A DNA stretch of 64,000 bases, from positions 2,868,550 through 2,932,549 of the forward strand of contig NC_088654.1 of the NCBI RefSeq assembly GCF_964019385.1, read 5' to 3'. A program made the translations under genes and the position numbers. The stretch is from Sycon ciliatum (taxonomy: Eukaryota; Porifera; Calcarea; Leucosolenida; Sycettidae). This document shows, piece after piece, positions 53,431 to 63,879 of the stretch (position 1 is the first letter of the stretch; each line of letters begins with the position of its first letter). Under the pieces are notes generated by a model. The model was not told the DNA's origin, did not search any database, and saw nothing but the letters and a program-made list of their open reading frames with translations.

Positions 53431-54120
53431 TTGCGTGTCAATTTACCTCGAGTGGTCATGCCTGTCGGCGGGCCTTGCAATACAATTCGGGATGACAACA
53501 GCTCATTGACGAGTGGGAGTTCGACTCCACTCGTCCCGTACATCCCCCGCAGAACTGTGGAGCCACAGACCCCAGTCGAAGGTAGTGATGTCATTTTGCA
53601 GGAGCATGTACACATTCCAGCTCGTTCCGAAATGATTGCTATTGGCGGAATTGCATGCTCTTTCTCTACTGGATTGGTAGAGCGAATGCCCTCCCCCTCA
53701 TGTAGTTCTGTGTTAGTTGGTTCCACCTTGGTCAGGTCGAGTGTTGCCGGTGAAGTTCCTGTTCGCTTGCTAAATCCATCAAATTCCCCAGTTGAATTGC
53801 GTGAAAATCATTCAATCGCCACTTGGCATGGACTGGACCCTTTTTCGTTCGCTGAGTTGGACGATATTTCGCCCACAGGACATCCTGTGCATGGCGCGGT
53901 TGATCCATCAACTTCAAATACTGTATCCTCCGGAGAGAGACAGTGCCTCCCAAACCTCTCTCCGAGACAGTGCCTCCCAAACCTCTCTCCGAGACAGTGC
54001 CCACCCAGTAATATTATTGTTGACTCGGAGGTCCAGTTCCACGGAACTAGGCCTCCAGAATTTTGCCCTGCAAACTCGTATGAACCAATAGATGACTTGC
54101 ACAAAGATTGTCTGGGTTCG
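53431..54120 (+). pseudogene. Gypsy-3a protease-to-RT linker region
   Basis: The frame VNLPRVVMPVGGPCNTIRDD onward includes HVHIPARSEMIAIGGIACSF, VPVRLLNPSNSPVELRENHS and IATWHGLDP. This is the conserved stretch between protease and RT in a subset of gypsy elements. It ends near FHGTRPPEFCPANSYEPIDD, homologous to the start of gypsy-3b at 61600. The RT is missing here. Confidence 0.6.
53932..54003. repeat. 27-bp tandem repeat, about 2.5 copies, in frame
   Basis: GAGACAGTGCCTCCCAAACC then TCTCTCC repeats and encodes RQCLPNLSP per unit. Confidence 0.92.
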
Positions 54121-54276
54121 AGACGGGGTAAGTGGACCTTCTGGACTGTACTTCTCTGACTCTGACTTCCCCACCTTTTGAGTTCGTGACTTTCGAAGTT
54201 TCGCTTTTTGCCTGACGAACACTGAGCTATTTTTTTGGCTAGAGAGTAGAGTTGTTTTGATTCGGCTTGTGTCGTC

Positions 54277-54693
54277 ATGCCGAAGCGCTGCTACGCTCCT
54301 GAATGCACTAGCAGACGAGAGATGGAACTGAGGCTCCCATTCCATACGTTCCTTTCCGAGCCGGCCGGCCGGGAGGCAGAACAAACGAGGGAATATTATT
54401 TTAGTATAATTGGTGTAGGCTGCAACAAGCACGTCGTAGTCCTGAAGTGTGACAACTTTCCCGCAGTGGAAGCGAAGTCAAGCACAACGAAAGTTTGTGG
54501 ACGTCTGAGAAAGAACTCGATTCCCTTCGATTCGGCTGCACTAGCTCCAGAGCGACCCTCTCCTGAGGACAGACTGCGGAGAGGCCAGGAACCTGCCGAG
54601 TCAAGAGTGGAAGCCCGAACCACGAAAATGAGGGGTGGAAGGACTGAGTGTGAGAGCCAGATGGCCTTTAGTAGTACTTCAAGTAGTATCTGA
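54277..54693 (+). CDS. Possible THAP-type zinc-finger fragment
   Basis: The frame begins MPKRCYAPECTSRREMELRL then PFHTF. This matches the start of a THAP domain (C....C and the FH.F motif), a DNA-binding finger found in P-element transposases and host genes. The usual second half (the W, P and AVPTIF motifs) is not seen; after residue 30 the sequence is unlike THAP, and the rest (to residue 138) is unassigned. It could be a first exon or a decayed transposase. Confidence 0.4.
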   Translation: MPKRCYAPECTSRREMELRLPFHTFLSEPAGREAEQTREYYFSIIGVGCNKHVVVLKCDNFPAVEAKSSTTKVCGRLRKNSIPFDSAALAPERPSPEDRLRRGQEPAESRVEARTTKMRGGRTECESQMAFSSTSSSI

Positions 54694-55433
54694 GTTCAAG
54701 GAGAGAACAAGTGTGCTGGAGAAACGCTGCGAAGTCCTCAGGCCTGATGTGTACTAGCTACTGTTGAAGTCTCACTTGTTCCGATATGAACACTTCATCA
54801 GCCCTGACTCTGAACAGCTGTATCTAGACTTGGACTTAGGCCAGAGACATAGCATTGTTAACCTTACTGAAGCCATATGTATCCAATACCTGGCTCTAGT
54901 GAGAAAGCAGTTTGGCGCAAGCTCGCAAAATATGATTGAATCAGGGAGTGGTGGAAAGTCACATTATAAATCCCCATGATTAGCTGGTAATGACGACGAT
55001 GCGGCTCCGGCTGGGTCTCAGTCTCAGAAAGGATTTGTTGGAGCATCATCAAACAGTGCATTCGCCTTCATCATACATTGGCTCCGTTGCCTACAGTAAT
55101 TCACATTTTGACGGGGCGCGCTGGGACGATACGGAAGGAGCGGCGGGAACCATTGGAGTGCTCATGATGCTGGTTAGGGGAGACCGATGTGTCAGGAACG
55201 GGAACGCAACCGCACTACTGTACAGATCAGGAAGCGATGGAAGAGTTGAATCTGCTCAGCCTTCCATGCCGTGTACAGGGACACAAGCGTAAAAATGGCT
55301 ACATTTTCAAATGTGAACTGGCGATGGCATTGTGCGGCGACGAACACAACTGCAACTGTTCAAATTTCAGCATTTCGAACATTATGCTTCCCATGATAAC
55401 TCACCGAATGGCTCACATGACGGAGTTGGACAT

Positions 55434-55612
55434 TGTTTCGGGGTAAACAAGTTAGTTGTTTACGACAGGATTATATTCTCACTTGGCCATTGTAGGCAAA
55501 TCATAAGAACAACGACATCTAAAGGATCCTGCATGAAAGTAGGCAGCTGCGAGATGCGTATCTCGCGCATGCTCTTGCATGGCTACGTAAAGCATTACAT
55601 CATAATACAACA
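55434..55612 (-). repeat. Gypsy-2 3' LTR
   Basis: 179 bp, on the plus strand TGTTTCGGGGTAAACAAG to ATAATACAACA. It differs from the LTR at 59980-60158 by one visible base (GTAAAGC against GTAATGC). Confidence 0.95.
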
Positions 55613-55654
55613 TCCCCTTCGTCATAAAGGAGTTTAACAACCTACATAACATAC

Positions 55655-55808
55655 CGTACGTATATGACGGCGTGTTCACAATATAGAACATAACATCCAA
55701 CAATAGCTCTATGTACAAGGTAACAATCATGAATGGCACACGACGGCGTGCTGACAATACAGAGACATAGTATCCAACAATAGCTCTATGTACAATATAA
55801 CAATGGCA
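55655..55808. repeat. Imperfect tandem repeat in the gypsy-2 3' region
   Basis: Two units of about 88 bp, each with ACGGCGTG, ATCCAACAATAGCTCTATGT and a TAACAAT ending, between pol and the 3' LTR. Confidence 0.85.
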
Positions 55809-55857
55809 CCTCAGCTACTGTGACATAAGCGAACAGGTCCATGAGGCCTCTCTGGCC

Positions 55858-58800
55858 CTACACATCCAGGATTGACCTGGGTGCGACTGCGCGGCCACAC
55901 CGTGTTCGATACAGCTGGGTGGCAGGTTCAGCAGGCTTGCTGACGTCACATGGTGACGGCGGCTGAAACTGGCTAACGTCGCTCCACGGCGACGGCACGT
56001 CACTCGGCGGCTGAGGCTCGCCAATGTCGCTGCGCGTCGACGGCTGAGGGCCTGCGAGACTGGCATCCGGCGGGAAGTGGACCCGCCTCTCTCTGAGGTG
56101 GGTACGGTTGCACCGCCCTTCTGTCCCATGGTCAGGCTGTACCATGTATGACCGTGGCCCGTTGGCAGACTGGGTTACGATACCAGGTTCCCACAGGTGC
56201 ATGGTCGGGCTGCGGATGCCGACGTGCTGACCAGGAACTAGGGGGCGGAGAGACTGCGCTTGCTGGTCATGGTGTACTTTCTGCTGGTCCTGCCGTTCCT
56301 CGAGCTTCTGTCGGATGGCCTCGTCCCGAGTGTCGCGCTGGTGTTTGCGAGGCAGGTTGTCCTGTACCTGACGACCGAATAGCATCTCGGCCGGCGACGG
56401 TAAGCCCTTGCACACTGGGGTGGCGCGAATGCACAGCAGTGCTAAGTGCGGGTCGGTCCTGCTCTCCCTTGCCTTCTCGAGAGCTCTCTTAGCGATCTTG
56501 ACTTGCGATTCGATAAACCCGTTACTCTGCGGGTGATGTGGCGACGACGTACTGTGGCGGAATCCATATTCGGCAGCAAACTCCGCGAACAGATGGCTGC
56601 TGTATTGCGGCCCGTTGTCCGACTTCAGCACGGCTGGGATGCCGTGCTCACCGAAAATCTCCTTGAGGTGCTGGATGATGGCCCTGCTGGTCGCTTGTCC
56701 GGCAGGCAGCTTCCGGGTGATAAAGTACTTGGAGTAGTAGTCGGCGGCAATGAGGTATTCTGACCCGCCGAGGTAGAACAGGTCCGTGCCTAAGGTGTGC
56801 CATGCCCTTGGCGGAATATCGGGCTGCACCAGTGGTTCCTTGGCTTGACTGCTCTGGTGGCGCTGGCACGTCGTGCAAGATGAGACAGTTGCTTCGATAT
56901 CCTTGTTGATGTCCTTCCAGAAGACGGACGTTCTGGCTCGCAGCTTGGTCTTCTCTATGCCTTGGTGGCTGGCGTGCAGCTTGCTAAGGATTTCCCCCCT
57001 CATTGGCGGGGGAATCAGGACGCGACTGCTCTTCAGGATGAGACCGTCCTCGGTGCTCATCTCGTCGCGGAAATTCCAGTACGGGAGCAGAATTGCCGGC
57101 ACCGCGCTCCTCTCTGATGGCCAGCCACTGAAGATCATCTCCTTCAGTGCTGACATCTCGGCGTTTTTAGCTGACTCCTCGCGGATCCTCGTCATCGCTG
57201 CATCGCTGAATTGCTGGAACACGGCGTGTACACTGACGTCGAGGTCCTCAATTGGCTCGGTTTCCTCTGGCGACAGTCGGGATAGCGCGTCTGCGATCGG
57301 AATGTCCTTTCCGGGGCGGTACTTGATGGTCATGTCGTACTGCTGCAGCTTCAGCAGCATGCGCTGTAGACGCGGCGGGGCTGCGCGAAGGTGCTTGAGC
57401 TTGATTGACTCCAGCGGCTTGTGGTCGGCATCTACTGTGAATGACTGACCGAATAGGTAGGTGTGGAATCTTTCACACCCGTATACGACAGCTAAGAGCT
57501 CACGCTCAATATTGGCGTAGCGAGACTCCGTCTCGGTAAGCTTCTTGCTGGCGAATGCAACAGGCTTGTCGTCCTGCAGCAGAGTGGCGCCGAGACCTTT
57601 CATGGAAGCGTCGACTTGTAGTGTCGTTGCCTTGCCTGGGTCAAAGTAACTGAGCGTTACTTCTGTCGAAATGGCGGCCTTGACCTTGTCGAAGGTGCGC
57701 TGGTGGCTGTCTGTCCAGGCGAACGGTGTATCTGGCTTGGTCAGCTCACGCAGGTGCGCGGTCAGTGTACTGGCATTCGGTATGAACGGGCTCATGTACG
57801 TGACTAGCGCGAGGAACGTCTGGAGCTCGTCCTCGTTCTCGGGGTGCTCCATCTGCTTCAGCACTGAGACCTTCTTCGGGTCGGGCTGTATTCCGTCAGC
57901 GCTGCAGATGATGCCGAAGAACTTGATATTGTCCTCTTTGATGCGGCATTTGTCTGGGTTCAACTTGAGACCAGATTGTTCGCAGCGAACCATCATCTGG
58001 TGCATGTTGAGATCATGGTCCTCGTCTGACGTCCCGTATGTGACGATGTCGTCTGCGATTCTGGTGACGCCTGACCACCCTTCGAACGTCTGGTCGATCC
58101 TTGCTTGGAAGACATCTTGCGACATCTTGAGGCCGAATGGCATGCGAAGGAATCTGTAGCGCCCGAATGGTGTGTTGAAGGTGGTGAGGTAACTGGATTC
58201 GTCGTCGAGCTCCACATTCCAGTACCCACATTTGACGTCGACGATCGAGAACACTTTGGCACCTCTCAACTTCCGGGTGATCTCCTCAATGGTGGAGACC
58301 ACGTGGTGCTCTCGCAGGATGGCGTGATTGAGGTCCTTGGGGTCTAGGCACAGGCGTAGCTTGCCGTTGTCTTTGAGGCGGAACACGAGGCTGTTCACCC
58401 ACGCTGTTGGTTCACCTTCCTGGATCTTGGTGATGATGCCGTTCTGGATCATGTCCTCCAGCTCCGTCTTGATCTCGTCTCTCAGTGCGATGGCGTGGAG
58501 GTGGCGTGGAGGGTGTACAACCGGGACGACGTTGGGGTCCACCGTGATGTGGTACTTGCCTGGGAATTTCCCAATGCCATCAAAGCACTTCGGGTATTGC
58601 TTCATCAGGTCGTCCTTGTCTCGGATGCTCGCTGGCTTCTCCTGGACAGCGCAGTTCAGCGTGACTAACTGCAGGGCTGTCGCTGTCGGGAGACCGATGA
58701 TAGCAGTGCCCGGGCAGTCCGTGATGTAGAAGTCAGCGAGTTGACTCTTGCCATCGTAAGAGCACGGAATAGGACGGGTTCCGCATTGCTTTATCTTGGA

Positions 58801-59910
58801 TCCGCCGTACCCTTTGAGGGTGGTACTTGATGGCTTCACGGACTTCGGCTTTGGGTATCCGTTTGGTCCGACGTGCTGGGGGAACATTTGGCAGAACACT
58901 CTCAGCGGCAATATATTGCCCTGGGCGCCCGTATCTACCTTGGCTCTCAAGGTGGCCGGTCTGTTGGTGTTGTCCAGGCTGACATTGAGGGTCGCGAACA
59001 CCTCTCGCTCTAGTGGCGGTTGGTGACGCTCGACGCTGTCGATGATGACGGCGTCGAAATGCAGTGCGTCGAAGCGTCTCCGTGGGCTGGGGCTCCTCTG
59101 GGGGTAGCCCTCCCGCGGGCTGGGGCTCCTCTGGCGCCAGCGTCCACGTTGCTGGCCCCTTCCATGTGCCTCGTCTCTCCTCTGCGAACGGCATACGTTT
59201 GCCCAGTGATTCGCCTTCCCGCATTTGTTGCAGGTGGAGCCGTGCGCTGGGCACTTGCTTGGGTGGTGGGTTCGTCCACATTTGCCGCAGTCTGCGTGTC
59301 CCACAGATTTGGAAATGGCGTGAACCGTTTCAGGTAGACGGCTGCTGCTGGTGGCGATGGACAGCTGCTCCATGTGGCGCTGTGTTGCTTCATTAGTACG
59401 GGCCTTGCCAAGCGCTTCGTCCAGAGTCAAATCACTACCACCCTCCAGCAGGCGTTCATGCACTTTCAAGTGCTTCGTCCCCACGATTAGCTGTTCTATC
59501 AGGCGATCGTTAGTCTCCTGAGCGTCCCTGAACTTGCACTTGGACGTCTTCTTCTTACACCTCGCAAAGAAATCATCTACAGACTCGTCGGGTTGCTGGC
59601 GGTATTTCTGAAGCTCAAACCGAGCCAGTCGTGCATTTACCAGTGGCTGCAAATGCTTATTACATTTCTTGAAGACGGCAGCTACTTTGGATTTGTTGCT
59701 TGCATTATCCCACTCGAAACTATTGAAAGCATCAACACCAGTTCTCCCGATCCATAGCATGACATAGGCGACCTTTTCCTTGTCGGACTTGTCGGAAAAG
59801 GGCCCTTGGAAAACTAGAAGGCAGTATTGTTGGAACCGCTCGAATTCGTCAGGTAAATCTGCGGCTTGCCAATCCATCGACGGCGGGGTAAATCCGGCTG
59901 CTTCTGCCAT
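55858..59910 (-). CDS. Gypsy-2 gag-pol polyprotein
   Basis: 1350 residues from MAEAAGFTPPSMDWQAADLP. Gag has the DEFERFQQYCLLVFQGPF opening and a YRQQPDESVDDFFARCKKKT core (about 130). Two zinc knuckles are CGKCGRTHHPSKC and CNKCGKANHWANVC (about 210-240). Protease has KVDTGAQGNIL (about 328). RT has SIVDVKCGYWNVELDD (about 555), FLRMPFGLKMSQDVFQ and catalytic IADD (about 620). RNase H has QVDASMKGLGATLL (about 760). Integrase has HASHQG...CTTC (about 980-1010) and the DD35E core GTDLFY, LKSDNGPQY, SNGFIESQVK. No stops. The IADD RT motif differs from the VVDD of gypsy-1, and gag is unrelated by eye, so the two are separate lineages. Confidence 0.95.
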   Translation of the reverse strand: MAEAAGFTPPSMDWQAADLPDEFERFQQYCLLVFQGPFSDKSDKEKVAYVMLWIGRTGVDAFNSFEWDNASNKSKVAAVFKKCNKHLQPLVNARLARFELQKYRQQPDESVDDFFARCKKKTSKCKFRDAQETNDRLIEQLIVGTKHLKVHERLLEGGSDLTLDEALGKARTNEATQRHMEQLSIATSSSRLPETVHAISKSVGHADCGKCGRTHHPSKCPAHGSTCNKCGKANHWANVCRSQRRDEAHGRGQQRGRWRQRSPSPREGYPQRSPSPRRRFDALHFDAVIIDSVERHQPPLEREVFATLNVSLDNTNRPATLRAKVDTGAQGNILPLRVFCQMFPQHVGPNGYPKPKSVKPSSTTLKGYGGSKIKQCGTRPIPCSYDGKSQLADFYITDCPGTAIIGLPTATALQLVTLNCAVQEKPASIRDKDDLMKQYPKCFDGIGKFPGKYHITVDPNVVPVVHPPRHLHAIALRDEIKTELEDMIQNGIITKIQEGEPTAWVNSLVFRLKDNGKLRLCLDPKDLNHAILREHHVVSTIEEITRKLRGAKVFSIVDVKCGYWNVELDDESSYLTTFNTPFGRYRFLRMPFGLKMSQDVFQARIDQTFEGWSGVTRIADDIVTYGTSDEDHDLNMHQMMVRCEQSGLKLNPDKCRIKEDNIKFFGIICSADGIQPDPKKVSVLKQMEHPENEDELQTFLALVTYMSPFIPNASTLTAHLRELTKPDTPFAWTDSHQRTFDKVKAAISTEVTLSYFDPGKATTLQVDASMKGLGATLLQDDKPVAFASKKLTETESRYANIERELLAVVYGCERFHTYLFGQSFTVDADHKPLESIKLKHLRAAPPRLQRMLLKLQQYDMTIKYRPGKDIPIADALSRLSPEETEPIEDLDVSVHAVFQQFSDAAMTRIREESAKNAEMSALKEMIFSGWPSERSAVPAILLPYWNFRDEMSTEDGLILKSSRVLIPPPMRGEILSKLHASHQGIEKTKLRARTSVFWKDINKDIEATVSSCTTCQRHQSSQAKEPLVQPDIPPRAWHTLGTDLFYLGGSEYLIAADYYSKYFITRKLPAGQATSRAIIQHLKEIFGEHGIPAVLKSDNGPQYSSHLFAEFAAEYGFRHSTSSPHHPQSNGFIESQVKIAKRALEKARESRTDPHLALLCIRATPVCKGLPSPAEMLFGRQVQDNLPRKHQRDTRDEAIRQKLEERQDQQKVHHDQQAQSLRPLVPGQHVGIRSPTMHLWEPGIVTQSANGPRSYMVQPDHGTEGRCNRTHLRERRVHFPPDASLAGPQPSTRSDIGEPQPPSDVPSPWSDVSQFQPPSPCDVSKPAEPATQLYRTRCGRAVAPRSILDV

Positions 59911-59961
59911 TTTACCTCTTGCGCCGGTGGCGCTACTGCGACAATTCTAGGGCGTTTATTT

Positions 59962-59979
59962 AGTTTACTTCTGACACCA
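59962..59979 (-). promoter_or_regulatory. Gypsy-2 primer-binding site
   Basis: The minus strand reads TGGTGTCAGAAGTAAAC directly after the LTR. TGGTGTCAG is complementary to the 3' end of a metazoan leucine tRNA (CTGACACCA), from general knowledge. Confidence 0.65.
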
Positions 59980-60158
59980 TGTTTCGGGGTAAACAAGTTA
60001 GTTGTTTACGACAGGATTATATTCTCACTTGGCCATTGTAGGCAAATCATAAGAACAACGACATCTAAAGGATCCTGCATGAAAGTAGGCAGCTGCGAGA
60101 TGCGTATCTCGCGCATGCTCTTGCATGGCTACGTAATGCATTACATCATAATACAACA
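59980..60158 (-). repeat. Gypsy-2 5' LTR
   Basis: Partner of 55434-55612, next to the primer-binding site at 59979-59971. Confidence 0.95.
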
Positions 60159-60465
60159 GACATTACCAGGCTAGGATAATTATTTGCTGTATTTATGGAT
60201 AGTCCTTGAGTTTTCAGATGAAGTGCTTTATCTTTTACCTGTCGTTCCTTTAGAATGGCACAATGTCCATGGCTGCTTCCTTGTCTTCATAACAGACTGG
60301 TATAATCAGCATGATTCTGCTTTTTTGAGAAGAAATAAAACTTTCCTTTCGGAAAGGAAGCCCAGAAACGTCAACCCCCATGGACTGTGCTTTATGACTC
60401 TCGTCCATCGACGTTAACCGTCGCAATAACTGCTGCATGTATGTTGTGCTGTGCGAACCGTACGT

Positions 60466-60969
60466 ATCTATTATTGCACGATTAAAGAGGTCAATATATG
60501 AAATATAGAACGAGTAAAAGACCGAGGTCCCCCGAGGTCTTTTACGAGGTCTATATTTCATATATTGACCGATTATGAGGGCAATAATAGATTTATCACG
60601 ACATAGCATACCTAAAACTGTTTTTGCTTTGCTATTGGAAGAAAGGAATACTATTGTAATAGTATAATAGTATGTACATATGCCGTTTACATTGGACATT
60701 ACTTCTGTGTAAACCGAAGTTTTCAGTTGTCTCTTGTAGTATGTTCCCCAAGTTCTTTGACTGAGAATCTGACAGTTTGGGTTCAAATCCCAGCATTTGG
60801 CTTCAGATTTTTCTTCTTTCAGTTCTGATTTTTTTCTAAGTTGAGGAAAAAGTTCTACGTCCTCGGGCTAAGTGGTCAATAATAAGTGGTCAATATAAGC
60901 GGTAAATATATGCTGATATTTGACCGCTTAGAGATCACAAGTTTCTGTGGGGGTCAATAATAAGAGAGT
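60466..60969. repeat. Insert in Harbinger copy 3 with a strong hairpin
   Basis: Absent from copies 1 and 2 (CGTACGTATCGTACAGGATTTTACAGC runs through). Contains near-complementary arms at about 60489-60528 and 60531-60570 (GGTCAATATATGAAATATAG and its inverse) and a B-box-like GGTTCAAATCC at 60780. The ends share TATTATTG-like sequence in inverse orientation. It is possibly an unrecognised MITE of about 500 bp. Confidence 0.5.
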
Positions 60970-61532
60970 GATAAAAGATTTTACAGCTCACCCACGCCTT
61001 CCCAACAGGCTCCTATATCCCGTACCGTTAGCGTTACATTGAATATGAACTAGGCTAGCCCAGTTATCCTTCGTTCTTTTGATGGCGGCGGGTAGCATGG
61101 AACTTGACGTGTTCTAGGGATCCTCGTGCAACACTTGCTGTTCCCGGATGCCATATTATTGGGTGCATCGAGGTTGCTTCTATGCTCACTGTTGTTTAGT
61201 AAGACAATTTTTTATAACTATTTCACCAAAGAATAAGGCAAGAGTATTTTGGGTTGGTTTGGACGCCTGGCTTCTCTTCACATAATAATACAGTCATGTA
61301 CTTCCACTCAGGGAGTAGTGCAATACCTGCTTCCACTAACCCTACAAGTGCACATGCATGACTCATGAGCTGCTGAAGACAGTGACGGTACTGATCATGT
61401 ACATGTACATGCCCTGCACCGTTCATTCATGCTGACAAAAAAAGTACACTACACTAGTCTAAAGTCAGTACAGACGGTGTAGCTACGTAGGGTGCCCGCA
61501 GTGTAGCCTGGGTGCACAGGGTGCACTTGCCC

Positions 61533-61573
61533 CGTCTCACTCGCGGCTCGGATCTTTGTGCAAGTCATCTATT
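61533..61573. repeat. Recurrent 45-bp motif, copy 3 of 3
   Basis: GCCCCGTCTCACTCGCGGCT then CGGATCTTTGTGCAAGTCAT; the same block as 1754-1799. It lies directly before the gypsy-3b sequence. Confidence 0.6.
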
Positions 61574-62338
61574 GCTGAGAGTGATTTTAGTGCTGCAGGA
61601 AGGTTGTTCCATGGCACTCGCCCTCCAGAACATGATTTTTGCCATAATGTGCACACTGATCCCCAGCAATCGGTTGACATGGCCAAATTCTTTTATTTAT
61701 CAGACTTTTCAGCTTCCGCTGAACAGTTAGCTCAACTAACAGATGTCCTGAACGAATTTCCGGATGTCATTGCCCAAAACGACTCTGAGATCGGGTGTAC
61801 AACTACCATGAACCATACCATTGGTGTTGGCAATTCACGTGCCATCAATCAGGCACCGAGACGTTTAGCCCCTACCAAGGCAAATGAAGTACGGAAACAC
61901 GTCCAAGACATGTTAGATAGTGATGTGGTAGAGCCTAGTAACTCTCCTTGGTCTAGCCCTGTAGTGTTAGTGGCCAAGTCAGATGGTTCCACCCGGTTTT
62001 GTGTAGACTACCGGAAGTTGAATGCAGTTACGCTGAAAGGTGCACATCCTCTCCCAAGGATAGATGACACACTAGATCATGTTTGGGGTGCGAATTTTTT
62101 CAGTACCTTGGATCTTCAGTCAGGCTATTGGCAAGTCCCCATGGACGTAGATTCCAAAGAGAAAACTGCTTTCAGTACTCCCGATGGATTATTCCAGTTT
62201 ACGCGTATGCCGTTCGGACTCACAAATGCTCCCGCCACTTTTCAACGGTTAATGAACGCCACCTTACGCGGCTTGACCTTCGATGCCTGTCTCATTTACC
62301 TTGATAATGTGATCCTTTTCTCACGCACATTATTTTAA
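61556..62338 (+). pseudogene. Gypsy-3b reverse transcriptase
   Basis: The frame includes VLNEFPDVIAQNDSEIGCTT, HVQDMLDSDVVEPSNSPWSS, FCVDYRKLNAVTLKGAHPLP, FSTLDLQSGYWQVPMDVDSK, FQFTRMPFGLTNAPATFQRL and CLIYLDNVILFS. The catalytic YLDD is mutated to YLDN, which would abolish polymerase activity. A frameshift follows after FSRT. This is a typical gypsy-type RT, closer to canonical gypsy than gypsy-1 and gypsy-2. Confidence 0.88.
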
Positions 62339-62339
62339 A

Positions 62340-63105
62340 GAACACCTAGACCGATTCCGTAAAGTACTCTTGGCCTTACGACGTGCAGGTCTGAAGCTTA
62401 AACCCCGCAAATGCAAACTTTTGAGACAACCAGTCCCCTACCTTGGTTTTCTAGTCTCATCCCAGGGTATTGCTGCTAACCCTGAGAAGTTTGCCCCCAT
62501 TGTTTGCTGGACGCCTCCACTACTGTTAAGGGAATCCGGGTATTCCTTGGTTTCACCGGCTATTATCGCCGTTTCATTGAATGGTATGCTGAAAAAGATG
62601 CCCCTCTTGTTGCATTAACCAAGAAGAGTGCCAAGTTCGTGTGGAATACCAAACAACAGGAAGCTTTTGAAAGTTTGAGAGAGAAAATACTTGACGTTCC
62701 TGTGTTGGCCTTCCCTAATTTTGCACGGCCATTCATTTTGGATACTGACGCATCTAACTTTGGCCTAGGTGCAGTCCTTTCTCAGTTAGATGATGCTGGC
62801 CTAGAGAGACCTATTGCCTTTGCCAGTACAGCCCTTTCCAAGATAGAGTGTAATTACTCTATCACCCGTCGAGAGTTGTTGGCCATAGTTTAGGCCACCT
62901 ACCATTTTAGAACTTACCTAGTTGGCAATCATTTTCTTTTGCGTACCGATCATGCTGCGTTGGCTTGATTGGACTCCTTTACGTCTCCCGAACGTCAAGT
63001 TGCGCGTTGGAATAAGCATTTGGCAGAATACGATTTTTCAATTGAGCATCATCCTGGTGCCCGGCACGCGAACGCAGATGCCCTTTCCCGTTTTTTATTA
63101 AGGTA
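62340..63105 (+). pseudogene. Gypsy-3b RT end and RNase H
   Basis: Across two frames: LKLKPRKCKLLRQPVPYLGF, then IRVFLGFTGYYRRFIEWYAE, FILDTDASNFGLGAVLSQLD (RNase H), IECNYSITRRELLAIV and a stop where Trp/Tyr is expected. It continues FRTYLVGNHFLLRTDHAALA, another stop, and HHPGARHANADALSR. At least one frameshift and two in-frame stops. Confidence 0.85.
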
Positions 63106-63128
63106 AACCCGAAAGCGAAATTTTATCC

Positions 63129-63640
63129 ATGGCTGGTGAAATCCTTTCGGAGGCCCATGTCGGTGCCGTGACCGTGCGGCTAGATGATGATGACCTGACC
63201 ACCTGGCAGACAGCTGTCGCAGAGGATCCCGACATCAGCTTAGTCGTAAAACGTTTACTAGACGCACGCAGTAGTGACGGCGATGGCCCTCGTGCAGCTG
63301 TTCAACAAGGGGATTTGAGTACTGTACGAACACTTTTGACCCAACAGAATCAACTTTTTATTTCCAATGAAATCCTTTACCGAACTATTGATGCAACCCT
63401 GGATAAAGAATCATACAAACAACTTGTCGTGCCTACCTCTGTACGTGATCAGATGCTTGCTCTGGCCCATGATTATCCATCCTCTGGTCACTTTGGAGTA
63501 GATAGGAGGTTAGCTGGACTCCGCTTAACGTGCTACTGGCCGAATATGTCTACTAGTGCTGCATTGTTTTGTCGCAACTGTAATGTCTGTGCAGTGTTTA
63601 AGAACCCCCGGCCTCTGCCTAGAGCAGAACTTTCCCATGT
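63129..63640 (+). pseudogene. Gypsy-3b integrase N-terminal zinc finger
   Basis: LALAHDYPSSGHFGVDRRLA, LTCYWPNMSTSA, FCRNCNVCAVFKN: the H-x-H-x-C-x2-C finger of gypsy integrases (HxxxxH spacing of AHDYPSSGH). The integrase core begins ALDIMGPLP after the MITE at 63644-63879 and leaves the window. Confidence 0.82.
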
Positions 63641-63643
63641 TAA

Positions 63644-63879
63644 GGGGTCGTCGCAAAAGTTTTTTGTCGTCCCTGAAACGAACATGATTCGTTTGGGGGG
63701 GAGGGGGTGCGAGCCAAAATCGCAAGTCGACCGACACTGTGCATATGACATGTACATGCATGCGATTTTCGTCGTCCAGCATAGCAAGCTGTGTTCGTTT
63801 CAGAGGGAGGGGAGGGGGTCCAAGTACGAAATGAACGATGTTCGTTTCAGGGACGACAGAAAACTTTTGCGACGACCCC
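63644..63879. mobile_element. MITE with long inverted repeats and TAA duplication
   Basis: A 236-bp element. Inverted ends of about 40 bp begin GGGGTCGTCGCAAAAG and include TTTCAGGGACGACA near the centre. TAA flanks both ends (63641-63643 and 63880-63882). Removing the element with one TAA restores the gypsy integrase reading frame, which shows precise insertion. PIF/Harbinger-like by its TWA duplication. Confidence 0.88.

Larger units (their letters stand above)
55434..60158 (-). mobile_element. Gypsy-2: complete Ty3/gypsy retrotransposon
   Basis: A 4725-bp minus-strand element with two 179-bp LTRs, a GACAT target duplication (55429-55433 and 60159-60163), a primer-binding site TGGTGTCAG next to the 5' LTR, a polypurine tract GAAGGGGA next to the 3' LTR, and one open gag-pol frame. 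One LTR difference suggests a young but slightly older insertion than gypsy-1. It interrupts Harbinger copy 3. Confidence 0.95.
55088..61054. mobile_element. PIF/Harbinger-like MITE copy 3, diverged and split
   Basis: The left part (55088-55433) aligns with copy 2: TTCACATTTTGACGGGGCGC, AGGAACGGGAACGCAACCG, CATTTCGAACATTATGCTTC, CATGATAACTCACCGAATGG. The right part resumes after the gypsy element (GATTCTGCTTTTTTGAGAAG, CGTCGCAATAACTGCTGCAT) and ends near TTGAATATGAACTAGGCT. Many substitutions separate it from copies 1 and 2, so it is the oldest copy. Gypsy-2 and a second insertion at 60470 interrupt it. Confidence 0.75.

Noticed and set aside
58105..58347. Plus-strand frames across 56148-59396
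   Set aside because: Antisense shadows of the intact gypsy-2 gag-pol frame.
60737..60800. Possible tRNA gene around the GGTTCAAATCC B box
   Set aside because: No convincing A box, D-arm or acceptor stem. Kept only as a note in the hairpin insert.
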